DNA of 64,000 nt. Origin: Franzmannia pantelleriensis (GTDB lineage Bacteria; Pseudomonadota; Gammaproteobacteria; Pseudomonadales; Halomonadaceae). The stretch covers positions 209,519-273,518 of the forward strand of contig NZ_FNGH01000005.1 in the NCBI RefSeq assembly GCF_900102875.1, read 5' to 3'. Below the pieces are notes generated by a model that was not told where the DNA came from, did no database searches, and saw nothing but the letters and a program-made list of their open reading frames with translations. Below are positions 1-9,604 of the stretch, one piece after another. Each line of letters starts with the position of its first letter. Position 1 is the stretch's first letter. The translations under genes were made by a program, and so were the position numbers.

Positions 1-102
1 ACAATTACCAGCGAATCGGTTATAGGCACGCTGCAGGAATGTCGGCCTGGCCATCGGTCCGAGGCCTGCCCCGGCAGGCGCGGCAACCAAGAGGATAGAC
101 AC

Positions 103-1059
103 ATGATCGTAGTGACGGGCGGCGCCGGGTTCATCGGCGCCAATCTGGTCAAGGCGTTGAACGCGCGCGGCCGCAACGATGTGCTGGTGGTCGACGACCT
201 GAGCGACGGCACCAAGTTCGTCAACCTGGCCGATTGCACCCTGGGGGACTACCTCGACAAGGACGACTTCCTGATGCGCGTCGAGGCGGAGCTGCGCGGT
301 GAGGACGCAGGCCTGCCGAGCATCGAGGCGATCTTCCACGAGGGGGCCTGCTCGGACACTACCGAGTGGGATGGTCGTTTCATGCTCGAGAACAACTTCG
401 AGTACTCCAAGGTGCTACTGCACTACTGCCAGAAGAAGGGCATTCCCTTCCTGTACGCCTCCTCGGCGGCGACCTACGGCGGCAGCGAGGTGTTCGTCGA
501 GGCGCCCGAGCACGAGCGCCCGCTCAACGTTTATGGCTACTCCAAGCTACTCTTCGACCAGTACGTACGGGCACGCTGGGAGCAGTTCACCAGCCAGGTG
601 GTGGGTTTCCGCTACTTCAATGTCTATGGACCGCGGGAGCAGCACAAGGGCAAGATGGCGAGCGTCGCCTTTCATCATCATACCCAGGTGCAGGCCGGCG
701 AGAACCCCAAGCTGTTCGGTGCCTGGGACGGCTACGAAGCCGGCATGCAGAGTCGCGACTTCGTCTATGTCGGTGACGTGGTCGACGTCAACCTGTGGTT
801 CCTTGACCACCCTGAACAGTCGGGCATCTTCAACCTGGGCAGCGGCCGCGCCGAGCCCTTCAAGGCCATCGCCGAGAGTGTCATCCACTACTACGGCAAG
901 GGCGATATCGACTACATCGAGTTTCCCGACGAGCTCAAAGGCCGCTATCAGAGCTACACTCGGGCCGATATCTCGCGGCTGCGCGCCGCCGGTTATCCGC
1001 ATGAGTTCAAGACCGTCGCCGAGGGTGTACAGGCCTACCTGGAGTGGTTGAATGGCTGA
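103..1059 (+). CDS. hldD: ADP-L-glycero-D-manno-heptose 6-epimerase
   Basis: This NADP-dependent short-chain dehydrogenase-type epimerase converts ADP-D-glycero- to ADP-L-glycero-D-manno-heptose, the donor for LPS inner-core heptosylation, in the cytoplasm. The N-terminal Rossmann motif GGAGFIG spans residues 6-12. The catalytic Tyr-x3-Lys is Y144/K148 within NVYGYSK, and a serine-rich SSAATYGG stretch lies near residues 120-127. The 318-residue length is normal for HldD. The ATG is preceded by an AGAGGA ribosome site. The 3' end overlaps waaF by 8 bases, so the two are almost certainly cotranscribed. Upstream (64-79) a small GCCTGCC/GGCAGGC inverted repeat may be part of the leader. Confidence 0.96.
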   Translation: MIVVTGGAGFIGANLVKALNARGRNDVLVVDDLSDGTKFVNLADCTLGDYLDKDDFLMRVEAELRGEDAGLPSIEAIFHEGACSDTTEWDGRFMLENNFEYSKVLLHYCQKKGIPFLYASSAATYGGSEVFVEAPEHERPLNVYGYSKLLFDQYVRARWEQFTSQVVGFRYFNVYGPREQHKGKMASVAFHHHTQVQAGENPKLFGAWDGYEAGMQSRDFVYVGDVVDVNLWFLDHPEQSGIFNLGSGRAEPFKAIAESVIHYYGKGDIDYIEFPDELKGRYQSYTRADISRLRAAGYPHEFKTVAEGVQAYLEWLNG

Positions 1060-2074
1060 TGCCGGTGAGCGGATCCTGGTCGTAGGACCCTCCTGGGTCG
1101 GTGACATGGTGATGGCCCAGAGCTTGCTGATGACCCTCAAGGCGCGTCACCCCTGTTGCCGAATCGGGGTGGTGGCGCCGGCCTGGTCGCTGCCGATGCT
1201 GTCGCGTATGGTCGAAGTCGACGAGGCGATCGCCCTCGACGTGGGGCACGGCGAGTTTGGCTGGCGGGCGCGACGCAATGTGGCGGCAGCGCTGCGCGGG
1301 CGCTTCGATCGCGCCATCGTGCTGCCGCGCTCGTGGAAGTCGGCGCTGGTGCCGTTCCTGGCGCGGATTCCTCAGCGTCTCGGGTTCACCGGTGAGCAGC
1401 GTGTGGTGCTGCTCAACCAGCGCCGTCGTCTCGACAAGCAACGGCTCGACCAGACCGTCAAGCGCTTCGTCTCGCTGGGCTTGCCCGAATCAGATGCTGT
1501 CAGCGGCGACTTCGCCATTCCCCGTCCACACCTGGCGGTGGATGCCGACAACCTGGTCGAACTGCGCCTTCGCCTGGGGCTCTCGTCACGCCCGGCGATC
1601 GGCATGATGCCCGGCGCCGAGTACGGCCCGGCCAAGCAGTGGCCGCCGGCCTACTTTCGACAGTTGGCCGCTTGGCTGGTCGAGGCAGGGTTCGAAGTCA
1701 GGGTGCTTGGCGGCCCCAAGGACGTCGAGGATGGCGAGCAGATTGCTGCGGAGCTAAAGCACGTCCACAACCTGTGCGGCAAGACGCGGCTGGCCGATGC
1801 CGTGGACCTTCTCGCCGACTGCCAGCAGGTGGTGACCAACGACTCGGGGCTGATGCATGTGGCGGCGGCGGTGGGTACCCGGGTGCATGCCCTCTATGGC
1901 TCCTCGTCGCCCGATTTCACGCCGCCGTTGACCGTCCAGGCGCAGATCCATCGGCTGGGCCTGTCCTGTTCGCCCTGTTTTGCCCGGGTCTGCCCGCTGG
2001 GGCATACCAATTGCCTCAACCAGCTGTCGCCCCAGCGCATTTTTGACGCGCTGGTGACCTCTCAAGCGGGGTAA
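1052..2074 (+). CDS. waaF: ADP-heptose:LPS heptosyltransferase II
   Basis: A family 9 glycosyltransferase of 340 residues that adds the second heptose to the LPS inner core at the cytoplasmic face of the inner membrane. The N-terminal half begins with the family signature [18 protein letters not shown]. The donor-binding half contains [11 protein letters not shown] at about residues 263-273 followed by ALYGSSSP. Overlap with hldD indicates an operon supplying and using ADP-L-heptose. It is the best WaaF match of the four family 9 enzymes here because of the WVGDMVMAQ signature and its coupling to hldD. Confidence 0.93.
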   Translation: MADAGERILVVGPSWVGDMVMAQSLLMTLKARHPCCRIGVVAPAWSLPMLSRMVEVDEAIALDVGHGEFGWRARRNVAAALRGRFDRAIVLPRSWKSALVPFLARIPQRLGFTGEQRVVLLNQRRRLDKQRLDQTVKRFVSLGLPESDAVSGDFAIPRPHLAVDADNLVELRLRLGLSSRPAIGMMPGAEYGPAKQWPPAYFRQLAAWLVEAGFEVRVLGGPKDVEDGEQIAAELKHVHNLCGKTRLADAVDLLADCQQVVTNDSGLMHVAAAVGTRVHALYGSSSPDFTPPLTVQAQIHRLGLSCSPCFARVCPLGHTNCLNQLSPQRIFDALVTSQAG

Positions 2075-2075
2075 G

Positions 2076-3725
2076 CTACATCACTGGTGGTAGCTGCTCC
2101 TCCTCTTCGCTGAGGCCCGCGTCCTGCTGCTGGCGTGCTGTCGGCGCCAGGCCGTCCCATAGCCTCAGCTGCAGCTCGCGCTCCTCGCGCAGTTTGGTAT
2201 TGATCAGCTCGATCTGATGACGTTCGAGCAGCGTCTGCACCGGTGACAGCAGCGAGGCACCGAGGCCGGCGCGATGCTGATGAATCTCGAAGCCCATCGC
2301 TTCGAGAATGGTCGGGAAGAGGTCGACCATCGACGACTCGCGCTCGATGCGCTGGGGCTCCAGGTCGTTGCCCAGCAGCATGAAGGTGTTATCGCGCGGG
2401 CCGGCAATCAGCTCATCCCAGACTGAGACGCGCATGGTCAGGTGGTCGCTGGCGATTACCACCAGGGTGTTGTCGAGTAGCCCCTCGTCGGAAAGGTCAT
2501 TGAGCAGTTCACGGGTCAGCCAGGCGTTGCACTCCACCGAATAGAGGATATCGACGCCGTCGAATTCGCCTTGGCGGTCCAGGCAGCGCTGGGCCGGATG
2601 GCCGTGAGGCGCATGACCGCCGATGGTCAGGGTGGTGAGGTTCCAGGGCGCGTCGCCGGCGGCCAGCTCACGTATCTCTTCGTGGACGAAATCGAAAAGG
2701 GTGTCGTCGTAAAGCCCCCAGCTGTTGAGGTACTCCGGGTCCTCCATTCGTGGGACCAGCTCCTCGCGACCGTAGACGCTGTCGAAGCCGTGGCCGTAGT
2801 AGAACAACCCCTTACCGGCGAAGACCTTGCTGGCACCGCCCAGGTAGGACTGACGGTAGCCCTGCTCGCTGAGCAGGTCACCGAGGCAGGTGACGCCGGG
2901 CACCACATCATCGAGGGGTTCGAACTGCCGGTCATGGAGCAGGCCGGCGGGCATCAGCGGGCTGCCGCACTGGCTGGCGATCATGCCGGCCATGGTCCAG
3001 CCGGTGTTGTCGATCTGACGAACCCCTTCGAAGACCTTGCCCTGCTCACCGATGACGTCGAAATCGGCATAGGCGTCGCCGAAGCGTTCGCGGTCGGCGT
3101 AGGTGCGTTCAATGCTTTCAATGTAGATGAATAGCAGGTTGGGCGGCGTGTCCGGGGCACTATGAATCACCGGTTCCACGTAGCGGCGGTCGAGCCAGGC
3201 GCCATCGTCGGCGACAATGGCGGCACTGCGCTGGGTAATGCCGTGGAGCAGCGGGTTGCTGGCCAGCAGTATCAACGCCAGGATACGCTCGAACAGCCGC
3301 CAGCGATGGTCGTTTCGGACCAGCCAGGTGAAAGCGACGACGATCAGCAGCGCACACAGGGTGGAAACGATGGCCGCCACGATACGACTGGCGCCGCCGT
3401 GGTCGGTCATGCCGGCCTGGAGGTGGAAATAGATCGCCCCCAGATCCACGATGCCGAAACTGGCGGCAAGATAGACATAGAGCCACCATAGCAGTAGCGG
3501 GACAAGCGACCAGGGAATCACCGACTTGGGTGGCCGTGGCTGACGTGGCGCCCCCCAGCGGAACAGGTACGCGGCGAGCAGCCAAGCAGCGGCGACCAGG
3601 AAAAACGGCCAGGGGCCTAACGGTAGTAGCGATGTAGTAGCGTAAGCCAGGCACCCGCCCAGGAAGAGCAGTGCCCACCAGCGCGGCTGGCGGAGCCTGG
3701 GGTCACGGAGTACGGCGTGGATCAT
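2076..3725 (-). CDS. OpgB/MdoB-like phosphoglycerol transferase (LTA-synthase/sulfatase fold)
   Basis: A membrane enzyme of 549 residues. The first ~170 residues hold about five hydrophobic segments; the rest is a periplasmic alkaline-phosphatase/sulfatase domain. The domain opens with NLLFIYIESIERTY (196-209), where T208 is the expected nucleophile, followed by TGWTMAGMIASQCG (241-254), FDSVYGREEL and SDHLTM (426-431, metal ligands). These match, in order, the motifs of E. coli phosphoglycerol transferase I (OpgB/MdoB), which decorates osmoregulated periplasmic glucans with phosphatidylglycerol head groups. It is shorter than E. coli OpgB (about 760). Its position inside an LPS core cluster, on the opposite strand, allows an alternative role in core or glycan modification. 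The enzyme class is confident; the acceptor is not. Confidence 0.8.
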   Translation of the reverse strand: MIHAVLRDPRLRQPRWWALLFLGGCLAYATTSLLPLGPWPFFLVAAAWLLAAYLFRWGAPRQPRPPKSVIPWSLVPLLLWWLYVYLAASFGIVDLGAIYFHLQAGMTDHGGASRIVAAIVSTLCALLIVVAFTWLVRNDHRWRLFERILALILLASNPLLHGITQRSAAIVADDGAWLDRRYVEPVIHSAPDTPPNLLFIYIESIERTYADRERFGDAYADFDVIGEQGKVFEGVRQIDNTGWTMAGMIASQCGSPLMPAGLLHDRQFEPLDDVVPGVTCLGDLLSEQGYRQSYLGGASKVFAGKGLFYYGHGFDSVYGREELVPRMEDPEYLNSWGLYDDTLFDFVHEEIRELAAGDAPWNLTTLTIGGHAPHGHPAQRCLDRQGEFDGVDILYSVECNAWLTRELLNDLSDEGLLDNTLVVIASDHLTMRVSVWDELIAGPRDNTFMLLGNDLEPQRIERESSMVDLFPTILEAMGFEIHQHRAGLGASLLSPVQTLLERHQIELINTKLREERELQLRLWDGLAPTARQQQDAGLSEEEEQLPPVM

Positions 3726-3862
3726 TGCAAGCGCTCGGCAGGTTCTATGTGCCTCTAGCTTAGCAAGGCTAGGCGCTCGCTCATACGCATGGCGGACCTG
3801 TGTTTGCCGGACTTGCCGCGCGGCTCTACACTTGGCGGTTTGCCGACCCTCAAGGAAATCCC

Positions 3863-4636
3863 ATGTCGCTGGCTGCGGTAGTGATCATCAAGAATGAAGC
3901 CGACAACCTGGCCGCCTGCCTCGACACCCTGCGCTGGGTCGATGAGCTGGTGGTGCTGGATGCCGGCAGCCAGGATGCCAGCGTCGAGATCGCCAGGCGC
4001 TTTACCGACAAGGTCGAGGTCAACGCCGACTGGCAGGGGTTCGGGGTGCAGCGCCAGCGCGCCGAGGCGCTGGTCGAAAGCGACTGGATCCTGATGGTTG
4101 ATGCCGACGAGCGCGTAACCCCCGAGCTTCGCGCCAGCATCGAAGCGGCGCTGAGCGGAGAACCGGCGATCTACCGTGTGGCGCGGCTGTCATGGTGTTT
4201 CGGCGCCTACATCCGGCATGCCGGCTGGTATCCCGACCGGGTGGCACGACTCTACCCGCGTGGCCGCGCCGGCTACGACAGCGCCCTGGTGCATGAAAAG
4301 CTCACCAACCCCGAGGGACTGGCGGTGCGTGACCTCAAGGGTGACCTGCTGCATTTCACTTACCGTGACCTGCGCCACTATCTGGAAAAGTCGGCTCACT
4401 ACGCTCAGGCCTGGGCCGAGCAGCGCGCTGCCCGTGGCAAGCGCGGCAGCCTGGCGGCGGGGATTGGCCACGGCCTCGGCTGCTTTCTGCGCATGTATCT
4501 GCTAAAGGCGGGGTTTCTCGATGGGCGTGCTGGGCTGCTGTTGGCACTGCTGTCGGCGCATTCGACCTTCGCCAAGTACGCCGATCTATGGGTCAGGACC
4601 CGGACGGCACCGCCAGACGATCCAGCAGTGCGCTGA
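3863..4636 (+). CDS. WaaE/KdtX-like family 2 glycosyltransferase, LPS core
   Basis: A cytoplasmic GT-A glycosyltransferase of 257 residues. The start at 3863 is chosen because of the AAGGAAA ribosome site just before it and because the fold begins immediately (MSLAAVVIIKNEADNL). The nucleotide-binding signature VVLDAGSQD lies at 31-38 and the metal-binding DADER at 80-84; a C-terminal amphipathic/hydrophobic segment (about 215-240) may dock on the membrane. The WaaE family transfers glucose to heptose I of the LPS core. The 3' end overlaps the convergent family 9 gene by 44 bases. Family is secure; sugar and acceptor are inferred from homology and context. Confidence 0.85.
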   Translation: MSLAAVVIIKNEADNLAACLDTLRWVDELVVLDAGSQDASVEIARRFTDKVEVNADWQGFGVQRQRAEALVESDWILMVDADERVTPELRASIEAALSGEPAIYRVARLSWCFGAYIRHAGWYPDRVARLYPRGRAGYDSALVHEKLTNPEGLAVRDLKGDLLHFTYRDLRHYLEKSAHYAQAWAEQRAARGKRGSLAAGIGHGLGCFLRMYLLKAGFLDGRAGLLLALLSAHSTFAKYADLWVRTRTAPPDDPAVR

Positions 4637-5666
4637 TGCGCAGGGCGGCATCGTGCAAGTCGATGCGCGACATGTCGCTCTCGCTCTCTTTGCCCGGCGG
4701 CGGGCTGAATGCCAGGCGGCGTTCAGCGGCGTTGCAGGTCTGCCAGCGCAGCGGCGTCGATGAGCGCTTGGCCGGATAGAACCCCGCGGTGGCCAGGTTC
4801 AGGCAGCCGGCCACGTGGAGTGGCCCGGTGGAGCCGGCGATCAACAGGTCGGCGGCGGCGAGACCCTGGGCAAAGTCGCGCAGCGATGCGCGCGGCGGCA
4901 CCAGCTGCGCGTCGAGCCCATGCTCACCGAGTGCCTCGCACAGCGTCTCGGCGGCTTGCTGCTCGCCGGGGCCGAAGGTCAGTAGCCAGTGCGGTGAGCA
5001 CTGCGCATGGCGCTCGATGTCGGCCGCCAGCCGCGCGTACTGTGCGCTATCGAGATTGACTGCCGAGCCGCCGCTGCCTGGGTGCAGGAACACCCAGGGG
5101 CGGGTGAGGTCGAGGTCGAGAGTCTGCGCCAGGCGCCGCCGTTCGTTGGCGCACGTCGCCGCGTCGAGCGGCCAGTAGGGCGGTGCCACCCGGGGTGGGG
5201 TAATGCCTAAACGCTTCAACAGCGCTTCGGCGAGTTCGAGGTTGTAGGCATACTCGGGCTGTAGCGAGCGCGACCTGCGCTGCGTCAGGCGGTGATTATA
5301 GAATAGCTGTGCCCACTTGGTGGCCGGGGCCAGCCGCAGAGGAATCTTGGCGCGGAAGCCCAGCCAGCCGATGCGCGGCGTTGAGAACAGCGTCAGCATT
5401 GCATCGAAGCGGGCGCTACGCAGCTGTTCGAGCAGTTCGCGCTGCGCCTGACGCGGTGCGTCATCGCCGGGATCCAGGATCACTGCGTCGATCCACGGGC
5501 AGGCCTCGGCCAGCGGTGCGGTGTAGGCCGGCACCAGGGCAGTGATATGCAGCACGGCGTTAGCCTGCTTGAGGCATGCCAGCGCCGGCCAGGCGAGCAT
5601 GAAATCGCCGAGTTTATCGTTACGCACCACCAGGATGCGCCGCGGCGCATCCTGGGGCGCGGTCAT
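4593..5666 (-). CDS. family 9 glycosyltransferase (heptosyltransferase-like)
   Basis: Two-domain GT-B enzyme of about 357 residues using an ADP-heptose-type donor. It shows the N-terminal acceptor-domain motif RILVVRNDKLGDFMLAWPAL and the C-terminal donor motif IAGSTGPLHVAGCLNL. The start at 5666 (MTAPQDAP) gives the usual family N-terminus. An upstream ATG at 5699 has a GAGAGG site but would overlap the divergent gene's start; both are possible. It lies tail-to-tail with the family 2 transferase and head-to-head with the family 4 transferase. The GSTGP in place of waaF's NDSG suggests a different acceptor or sugar; likely an outer-heptose or accessory core transferase. Confidence 0.85.
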   Translation of the reverse strand: MTAPQDAPRRILVVRNDKLGDFMLAWPALACLKQANAVLHITALVPAYTAPLAEACPWIDAVILDPGDDAPRQAQRELLEQLRSARFDAMLTLFSTPRIGWLGFRAKIPLRLAPATKWAQLFYNHRLTQRRSRSLQPEYAYNLELAEALLKRLGITPPRVAPPYWPLDAATCANERRRLAQTLDLDLTRPWVFLHPGSGGSAVNLDSAQYARLAADIERHAQCSPHWLLTFGPGEQQAAETLCEALGEHGLDAQLVPPRASLRDFAQGLAAADLLIAGSTGPLHVAGCLNLATAGFYPAKRSSTPLRWQTCNAAERRLAFSPPPGKESESDMSRIDLHDAALRISALLDRLAVPSGS

Positions 5667-5678
5667 AGGAGAGTCGTC

Positions 5679-6806
5679 TTGTCGCACAAGGTCATGCACA
5701 TCTGCCTCTCAAGCGGCTGGGGTGGTCTGGAAATGTATCCCTCGCGGATTATACCCGAGCTGGAGCATCAGGGCTGGGAGGTCCATGGAATGGCGCTGGC
5801 CGGCTCGCGGGTGGCCGATAGCCTGCGGGCCGCGGGCGTAACGCCGCTGACGGTGGCGTCACGCGGCCAGGCGCTGCTGGCGACGGTGCGCATCCTGTCG
5901 TATCTGCGTCGCCACCATATTCAGGTGCTGCACTGCCACAAGTCTTCCGACCTGCGGCTGGCCGCGCTGCTCAAGTCGCTGCGCCCCGGCCTGCGGCTGT
6001 TCTTCACCGAGCACATGGGCGTTACCCGCCCCAAGAAGGGACTCTACCACCGATGGGCCTACGGTAAACTGAGCCGTCTTTTCTCGATCAGCGAGGCAAC
6101 CCGCGCGCGCAACCTCAAGGCGTTTGCCTTGCCACCCGAGCGTATCCAGCGGCTCTATCTGGGGATCGATCCGGCCCCCTACGCCGCTGGCGACGATAGC
6201 CAGGCGCTGCGTGGCGAGCTTGGTACCCCACAGGGCGCGCTGCTCATCGGCTTGCCTGGACGGCTGACGCCGGGCAAGGGCCAGGACCTCTGGTTGGAGG
6301 CCCTGGCGCGGCTGGCCGAGCGGGCGCCGGCGCTGCCTTGGCACGCAGCTATGATTGGCGGCCTGACGGCCAGCGAAGGCAGCGACGAGGCCTATGTCGC
6401 TGAGCTCGAGGCCAAGGTCACGGCACTGGGGCTCAACGAGCGGGTCAGCTTTGCAGGCTTCCGCAGCGATCTGCCGCGTCTGCTGGGTACGCTGGATATC
6501 GTCTGCATTCCCTCGACCAATGAGGCCTTCGGTCTGACGGTGATCGAAGCCATGGCCGCCGGTCGGCCGGTGATCGGTGCCGACAGCGGGGCAATTCCTG
6601 AGTTGCTCGACAGCGAGGTTGGGCGTCTGGCCGCGCCCGACGATCCTGACGCCTGGGCGCGCCAGCTCGAGGCCCTGGCCAGCGACCCCGGGCTGCGCCA
6701 ACGCTTGGGCAAGGCCGCTGCCGAGCGGGTGCTGCGTGATTTTACGCTGAGCGCTCACGTGGCGGCTCTGTGCACCGCCTACACAATCAGCATGGAGTCG
6801 GCATGA
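5679..6806 (+). CDS. family 4 glycosyltransferase, LPS core
   Basis: Retaining GT-B glycosyltransferase of about 375 residues. I choose the TTG at 5679 because AGGAGAG (5667-5673) sits 5 bases upstream; the first ATG (5694) would be 20 bases from it. The N-terminal glycine loop is SSGWGGLEMYPS; the donor-domain E-x7-E motif is EAFGLTVIE followed by AMAAGRPVIG and IPEL. It starts a three-gene run with the next family 9 gene through an ATGA overlap. Family membership is clear; the sugar transferred cannot be read from sequence. Confidence 0.87.
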   Translation: MSHKVMHICLSSGWGGLEMYPSRIIPELEHQGWEVHGMALAGSRVADSLRAAGVTPLTVASRGQALLATVRILSYLRRHHIQVLHCHKSSDLRLAALLKSLRPGLRLFFTEHMGVTRPKKGLYHRWAYGKLSRLFSISEATRARNLKAFALPPERIQRLYLGIDPAPYAAGDDSQALRGELGTPQGALLIGLPGRLTPGKGQDLWLEALARLAERAPALPWHAAMIGGLTASEGSDEAYVAELEAKVTALGLNERVSFAGFRSDLPRLLGTLDIVCIPSTNEAFGLTVIEAMAAGRPVIGADSGAIPELLDSEVGRLAAPDDPDAWARQLEALASDPGLRQRLGKAAAERVLRDFTLSAHVAALCTAYTISMESA

Positions 6807-7837
6807 AAGCTTGGGTGGAAAAAGGCGGCTATCTCAATCATACCGGTCGGCGCTGGCTGTCGCGCCTGCACGTCGACAACATCAAGCGCATCGTGGTGAT
6901 TCGCCAGTGCGCCTTCGGTGACATGATGGCGACCCGGCCTTTCCTGGTTGAGCTGCGGCGATTCTTCCCCGGAGCGCATATCACCCTGAGCACCGTCAGC
7001 CGCTACCAGTACGCGCTGCCGCATGACCTGGTCGATGCCGTGCATGTACTCGACACCGAACAGCGCTCTCTGAAAGGGCGCTGGGCGCAGCTCAAGGCTC
7101 TGGGCGAGCCGGACGTGCTGTTCGATCTCGCCGATACTGCTCGCTCGCGACTGTTGACCCTGCTGACGCCGGCGCGGGTCAAGCTCGGTTTTCCCTATCG
7201 GCGAAGCTTCAACCGCCTGCTGTTTGACATCGGTATTCTGCGTTCGGACTTTCATTACGAGGCGGAGGTGCTGCTCGACTTCCTTAAGATCATGGGCCAC
7301 AAGCCACAGTATCCGCTGGAATTCGCCATGCCTCGCCATCGGCGTGAGACGGCGCACCCGCGTATCGTCTACTTTCCGTTCGCCGCGATGGCTGAAAAGT
7401 CGCTATCGCCTGAGTCGTGGTGCGGGGTGATCGAGCAGGCGGCACAGCGCTTGCCGCAGTTCGAGCATGTATTGCTGGAGGGCCACAAGGACGAGGAGGG
7501 CAGTGAGTTTCTGGATCAGGTGTTGGTTCAGCATGACAATGTAAGTGTGCAACCACGCCTAAGCCTCGACGCGTTGGGGCCTTACATGGCGGCATCCAGC
7601 GTGCTGGTGTCGGGGGATACCGGAGTGCGTAACTTGGCCCTGGCGACTCATACGCCGACGCTGGGGATCTTCTTCATGACGGTGCCGTTTCGCTACTGGC
7701 CGCGCTACGAAGATTGCCATGAGGCAGTGTTTCACCGCGATGGCCAAGTCCCGGGTCGGATGGATATCGTTGACGGTCTCGAGGCCCTGTTGAATCGGCT
7801 CTACCCGGCGCGAGGCGTCACTGCTGGCCAAGCCTGA
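6803..7837 (+). CDS. family 9 glycosyltransferase (heptosyltransferase-like)
   Basis: GT-B enzyme of 344 residues. The start at 6803 overlaps the preceding stop (ATGA) and has GGAG five bases upstream, so translation is coupled. The family signature reads RIVVIRQCAFGDMMATRPFL, and the C-terminal donor-site motif is VSGDTGVRNLALATHTP. The extra ~30 N-terminal residues before the fold are basic and aromatic. It converges with kdkA, overlapping its 3' end by 37 bases. Probably adds a heptose or related sugar to the core; acceptor unknown. Confidence 0.85.
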   Translation: MKAWVEKGGYLNHTGRRWLSRLHVDNIKRIVVIRQCAFGDMMATRPFLVELRRFFPGAHITLSTVSRYQYALPHDLVDAVHVLDTEQRSLKGRWAQLKALGEPDVLFDLADTARSRLLTLLTPARVKLGFPYRRSFNRLLFDIGILRSDFHYEAEVLLDFLKIMGHKPQYPLEFAMPRHRRETAHPRIVYFPFAAMAEKSLSPESWCGVIEQAAQRLPQFEHVLLEGHKDEEGSEFLDQVLVQHDNVSVQPRLSLDALGPYMAASSVLVSGDTGVRNLALATHTPTLGIFFMTVPFRYWPRYEDCHEAVFHRDGQVPGRMDIVDGLEALLNRLYPARGVTAGQA

Positions 7838-8529
7838 TAGCCGCGGCGAATCACCGCCATTGCACCGGGTGGAGCGTCGAACTTGGCCAGCGAACGGGCC
7901 AGGCGGTCGAGATTGGCGGCCTGCCAGGCGCCTGGCCGCCGCAGCCGGCAGCGGTCGAGGTCGATCAACCACACGCGGTCCTCAGCATCCACTAGCAGGT
8001 TGCGGGCGTTGAGGTCGACATGGTCGAGACCGGCAGCATGGAAACGCGCAACGGTGGTGCCAACCCGTTCGAGCAGCTCAGGGTCGGCATCGATCAGCCG
8101 CTCGGCCAGCGCTCGGCTGCCGGCCAGCCGCTGAGTGATCAGTGCCGCCTGGTAGCTCAGGCCAGAGCGCCACACGCAGGCCGCCACCGGCGGGGGCACT
8201 GGCAGGCTGCGAGCATGGAGCTCGGCGGTCAAGCGCAGCTCGCGGAAGGCGCGGGTCCGCTCCAGGCCGGTCCACAGGTAGCGAGCGCGGTTGATGCGGC
8301 CGATCAGGCCACCGCGGCGGTAGTGGCGCAACACCCACTGCTGTGTACCGGCCTGCACGAACAGGCTGGTGCCGCGCCCGGGGGCCTCGCCCACCACGGC
8401 CCCTTGGCGGTGCCAGTAGGTGGTCGAGAACAGCGTTGGGTCGATTTGTGAGGCGGGCAAGGCGTCACATACACTGTGCGCATCATATAGAATGAATGTT
8501 TTCGCCGCCTGGAACCTTGCCAACTGCAT
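7801..8529 (-). CDS. kdkA: 3-deoxy-D-manno-octulosonic acid (Kdo) kinase
   Basis: A protein-kinase-fold enzyme of 242 residues that phosphorylates the 4-OH of the single Kdo in LPS of organisms with a mono-Kdo core. Landmarks: GEAPGRGTSLF (47-57, nucleotide loop), WVLRHYRRGGLIGRINRARYLW (KdkA signature in two parts, 65-86), the catalytic HVDLNARN (170-177, D172) and IDLDRCR (189-195). The start at 8529 has an AGAGGA ribosome site and gives the normal family N-terminus. This ATG lies within CATG, whose other strand is the start codon of the divergent family 9 gene. Presence of KdkA predicts that WaaA here may transfer one Kdo. Confidence 0.93.
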   Translation of the reverse strand: MQLARFQAAKTFILYDAHSVCDALPASQIDPTLFSTTYWHRQGAVVGEAPGRGTSLFVQAGTQQWVLRHYRRGGLIGRINRARYLWTGLERTRAFRELRLTAELHARSLPVPPPVAACVWRSGLSYQAALITQRLAGSRALAERLIDADPELLERVGTTVARFHAAGLDHVDLNARNLLVDAEDRVWLIDLDRCRLRRPGAWQAANLDRLARSLAKFDAPPGAMAVIRRGYQAWPAVTPRAG

Positions 8530-9604
8530 GAAGCGTCCTCTACCCGCCCAGCCTCGCCACATTGGCATCCTGCGCCTGTCCGCGCTGGGCGATGTGTGTA
8601 ATCTGGTGCCCACCGTGCGTGCCTTGCAGCGCCAATGGCCCGATGCGCGCATCACCTGGATCATCGGCAAGGGTGAACATAGTCTACTGGCGGGCCTGTC
8701 CGGGGTCGAGTTCGTGGTCTACGACAAGGCCTCCGGCGTGGCCGGCATGCGCGCGCTATGGCGCGAACTCACCGATACGCGCTTCGACGTGTTGTTGCAC
8801 ATGCAGCAGGCGCTGCGCGCCAGCCTGCTTGGGCTGGGGCTCAAGGCCGGGGTACGAGTGGGCTACGACAAGGCTCGCGCCAAGGACGCTCAGCACTGGT
8901 TCACCCACCGTCAGTTGCCACCACATCCGCGTGCCCACGTTGTCGACTCGTTCATGGACTTCGCGCGGCTGCTTGGGGTCGAGGATACCCGCCTCGAGTG
9001 GCAGCTCAGCGTCCCCGATGCCGCCTACGAGGAGGCGCGCCAGCTCAGCGCCGGGCGCCGCTACCTGATGGTCAGCCCCTGCAGCAGTGTGCGGGTGCGC
9101 AACTTCCGCAACTGGTCGGCAGAGGGCTTTGCCGCGGTGATCGAACATGCCTGGCAGCAGTACGGGCTAGTCACGCTGCTCACCGGCAGCGGCACTGCCA
9201 AGGAGCGCGAGATGTGCGAGCGAATCACCGCCCTGGTGCCGGACCGCGAGGCGCTGGTCGACGGCGTTGGCCAGCTATCGCTCAAGGGCTTGCTGGCGCT
9301 GATCGACGAGGCCCAGGCGGTGATCGCACCCGACTCCGGCCCGGTGCACATGGCCAATGCCCTCGGCACTCCGGTGATTGGCCTTTACGCCACCTCCAAC
9401 CTGCAGCGTACCGGCCCCTATGACTGGCGCCACCTGGCGGTGGACCGCTACCCCCAGGCGGTGGCGCGCTTTCTGCACAAGGACATCGAGGCGCTCGGTT
9501 GGGGCGAGCGGGTGCGTCACCCGGATGCCATGTCCCTGATTGCTGCCGACGACGTCATCGAGCGTTTGGATACTCTACTCACGGAGCCACGTGATGAAAC
9601 TTGA
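8528..9604 (+). CDS. family 9 glycosyltransferase (putative heptosyltransferase)
   Basis: GT-B enzyme of 358 residues, fourth family 9 member of the cluster. It starts [20 protein letters not shown], and the donor domain carries [23 protein letters not shown]. Upstream of the ATG there is no good ribosome site; another in-frame ATG at 8495 is possible but not better. The start codon shares CATG with kdkA. The 3' end overlaps hldE by 11 bases, linking transferase and ADP-heptose synthesis. It could be the functional heptosyltransferase I, but its sequence is not clearly WaaC, so no symbol is given. Confidence 0.86.
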   Translation: MKRPLPAQPRHIGILRLSALGDVCNLVPTVRALQRQWPDARITWIIGKGEHSLLAGLSGVEFVVYDKASGVAGMRALWRELTDTRFDVLLHMQQALRASLLGLGLKAGVRVGYDKARAKDAQHWFTHRQLPPHPRAHVVDSFMDFARLLGVEDTRLEWQLSVPDAAYEEARQLSAGRRYLMVSPCSSVRVRNFRNWSAEGFAAVIEHAWQQYGLVTLLTGSGTAKEREMCERITALVPDREALVDGVGQLSLKGLLALIDEAQAVIAPDSGPVHMANALGTPVIGLYATSNLQRTGPYDWRHLAVDRYPQAVARFLHKDIEALGWGERVRHPDAMSLIAADDVIERLDTLLTEPRDET

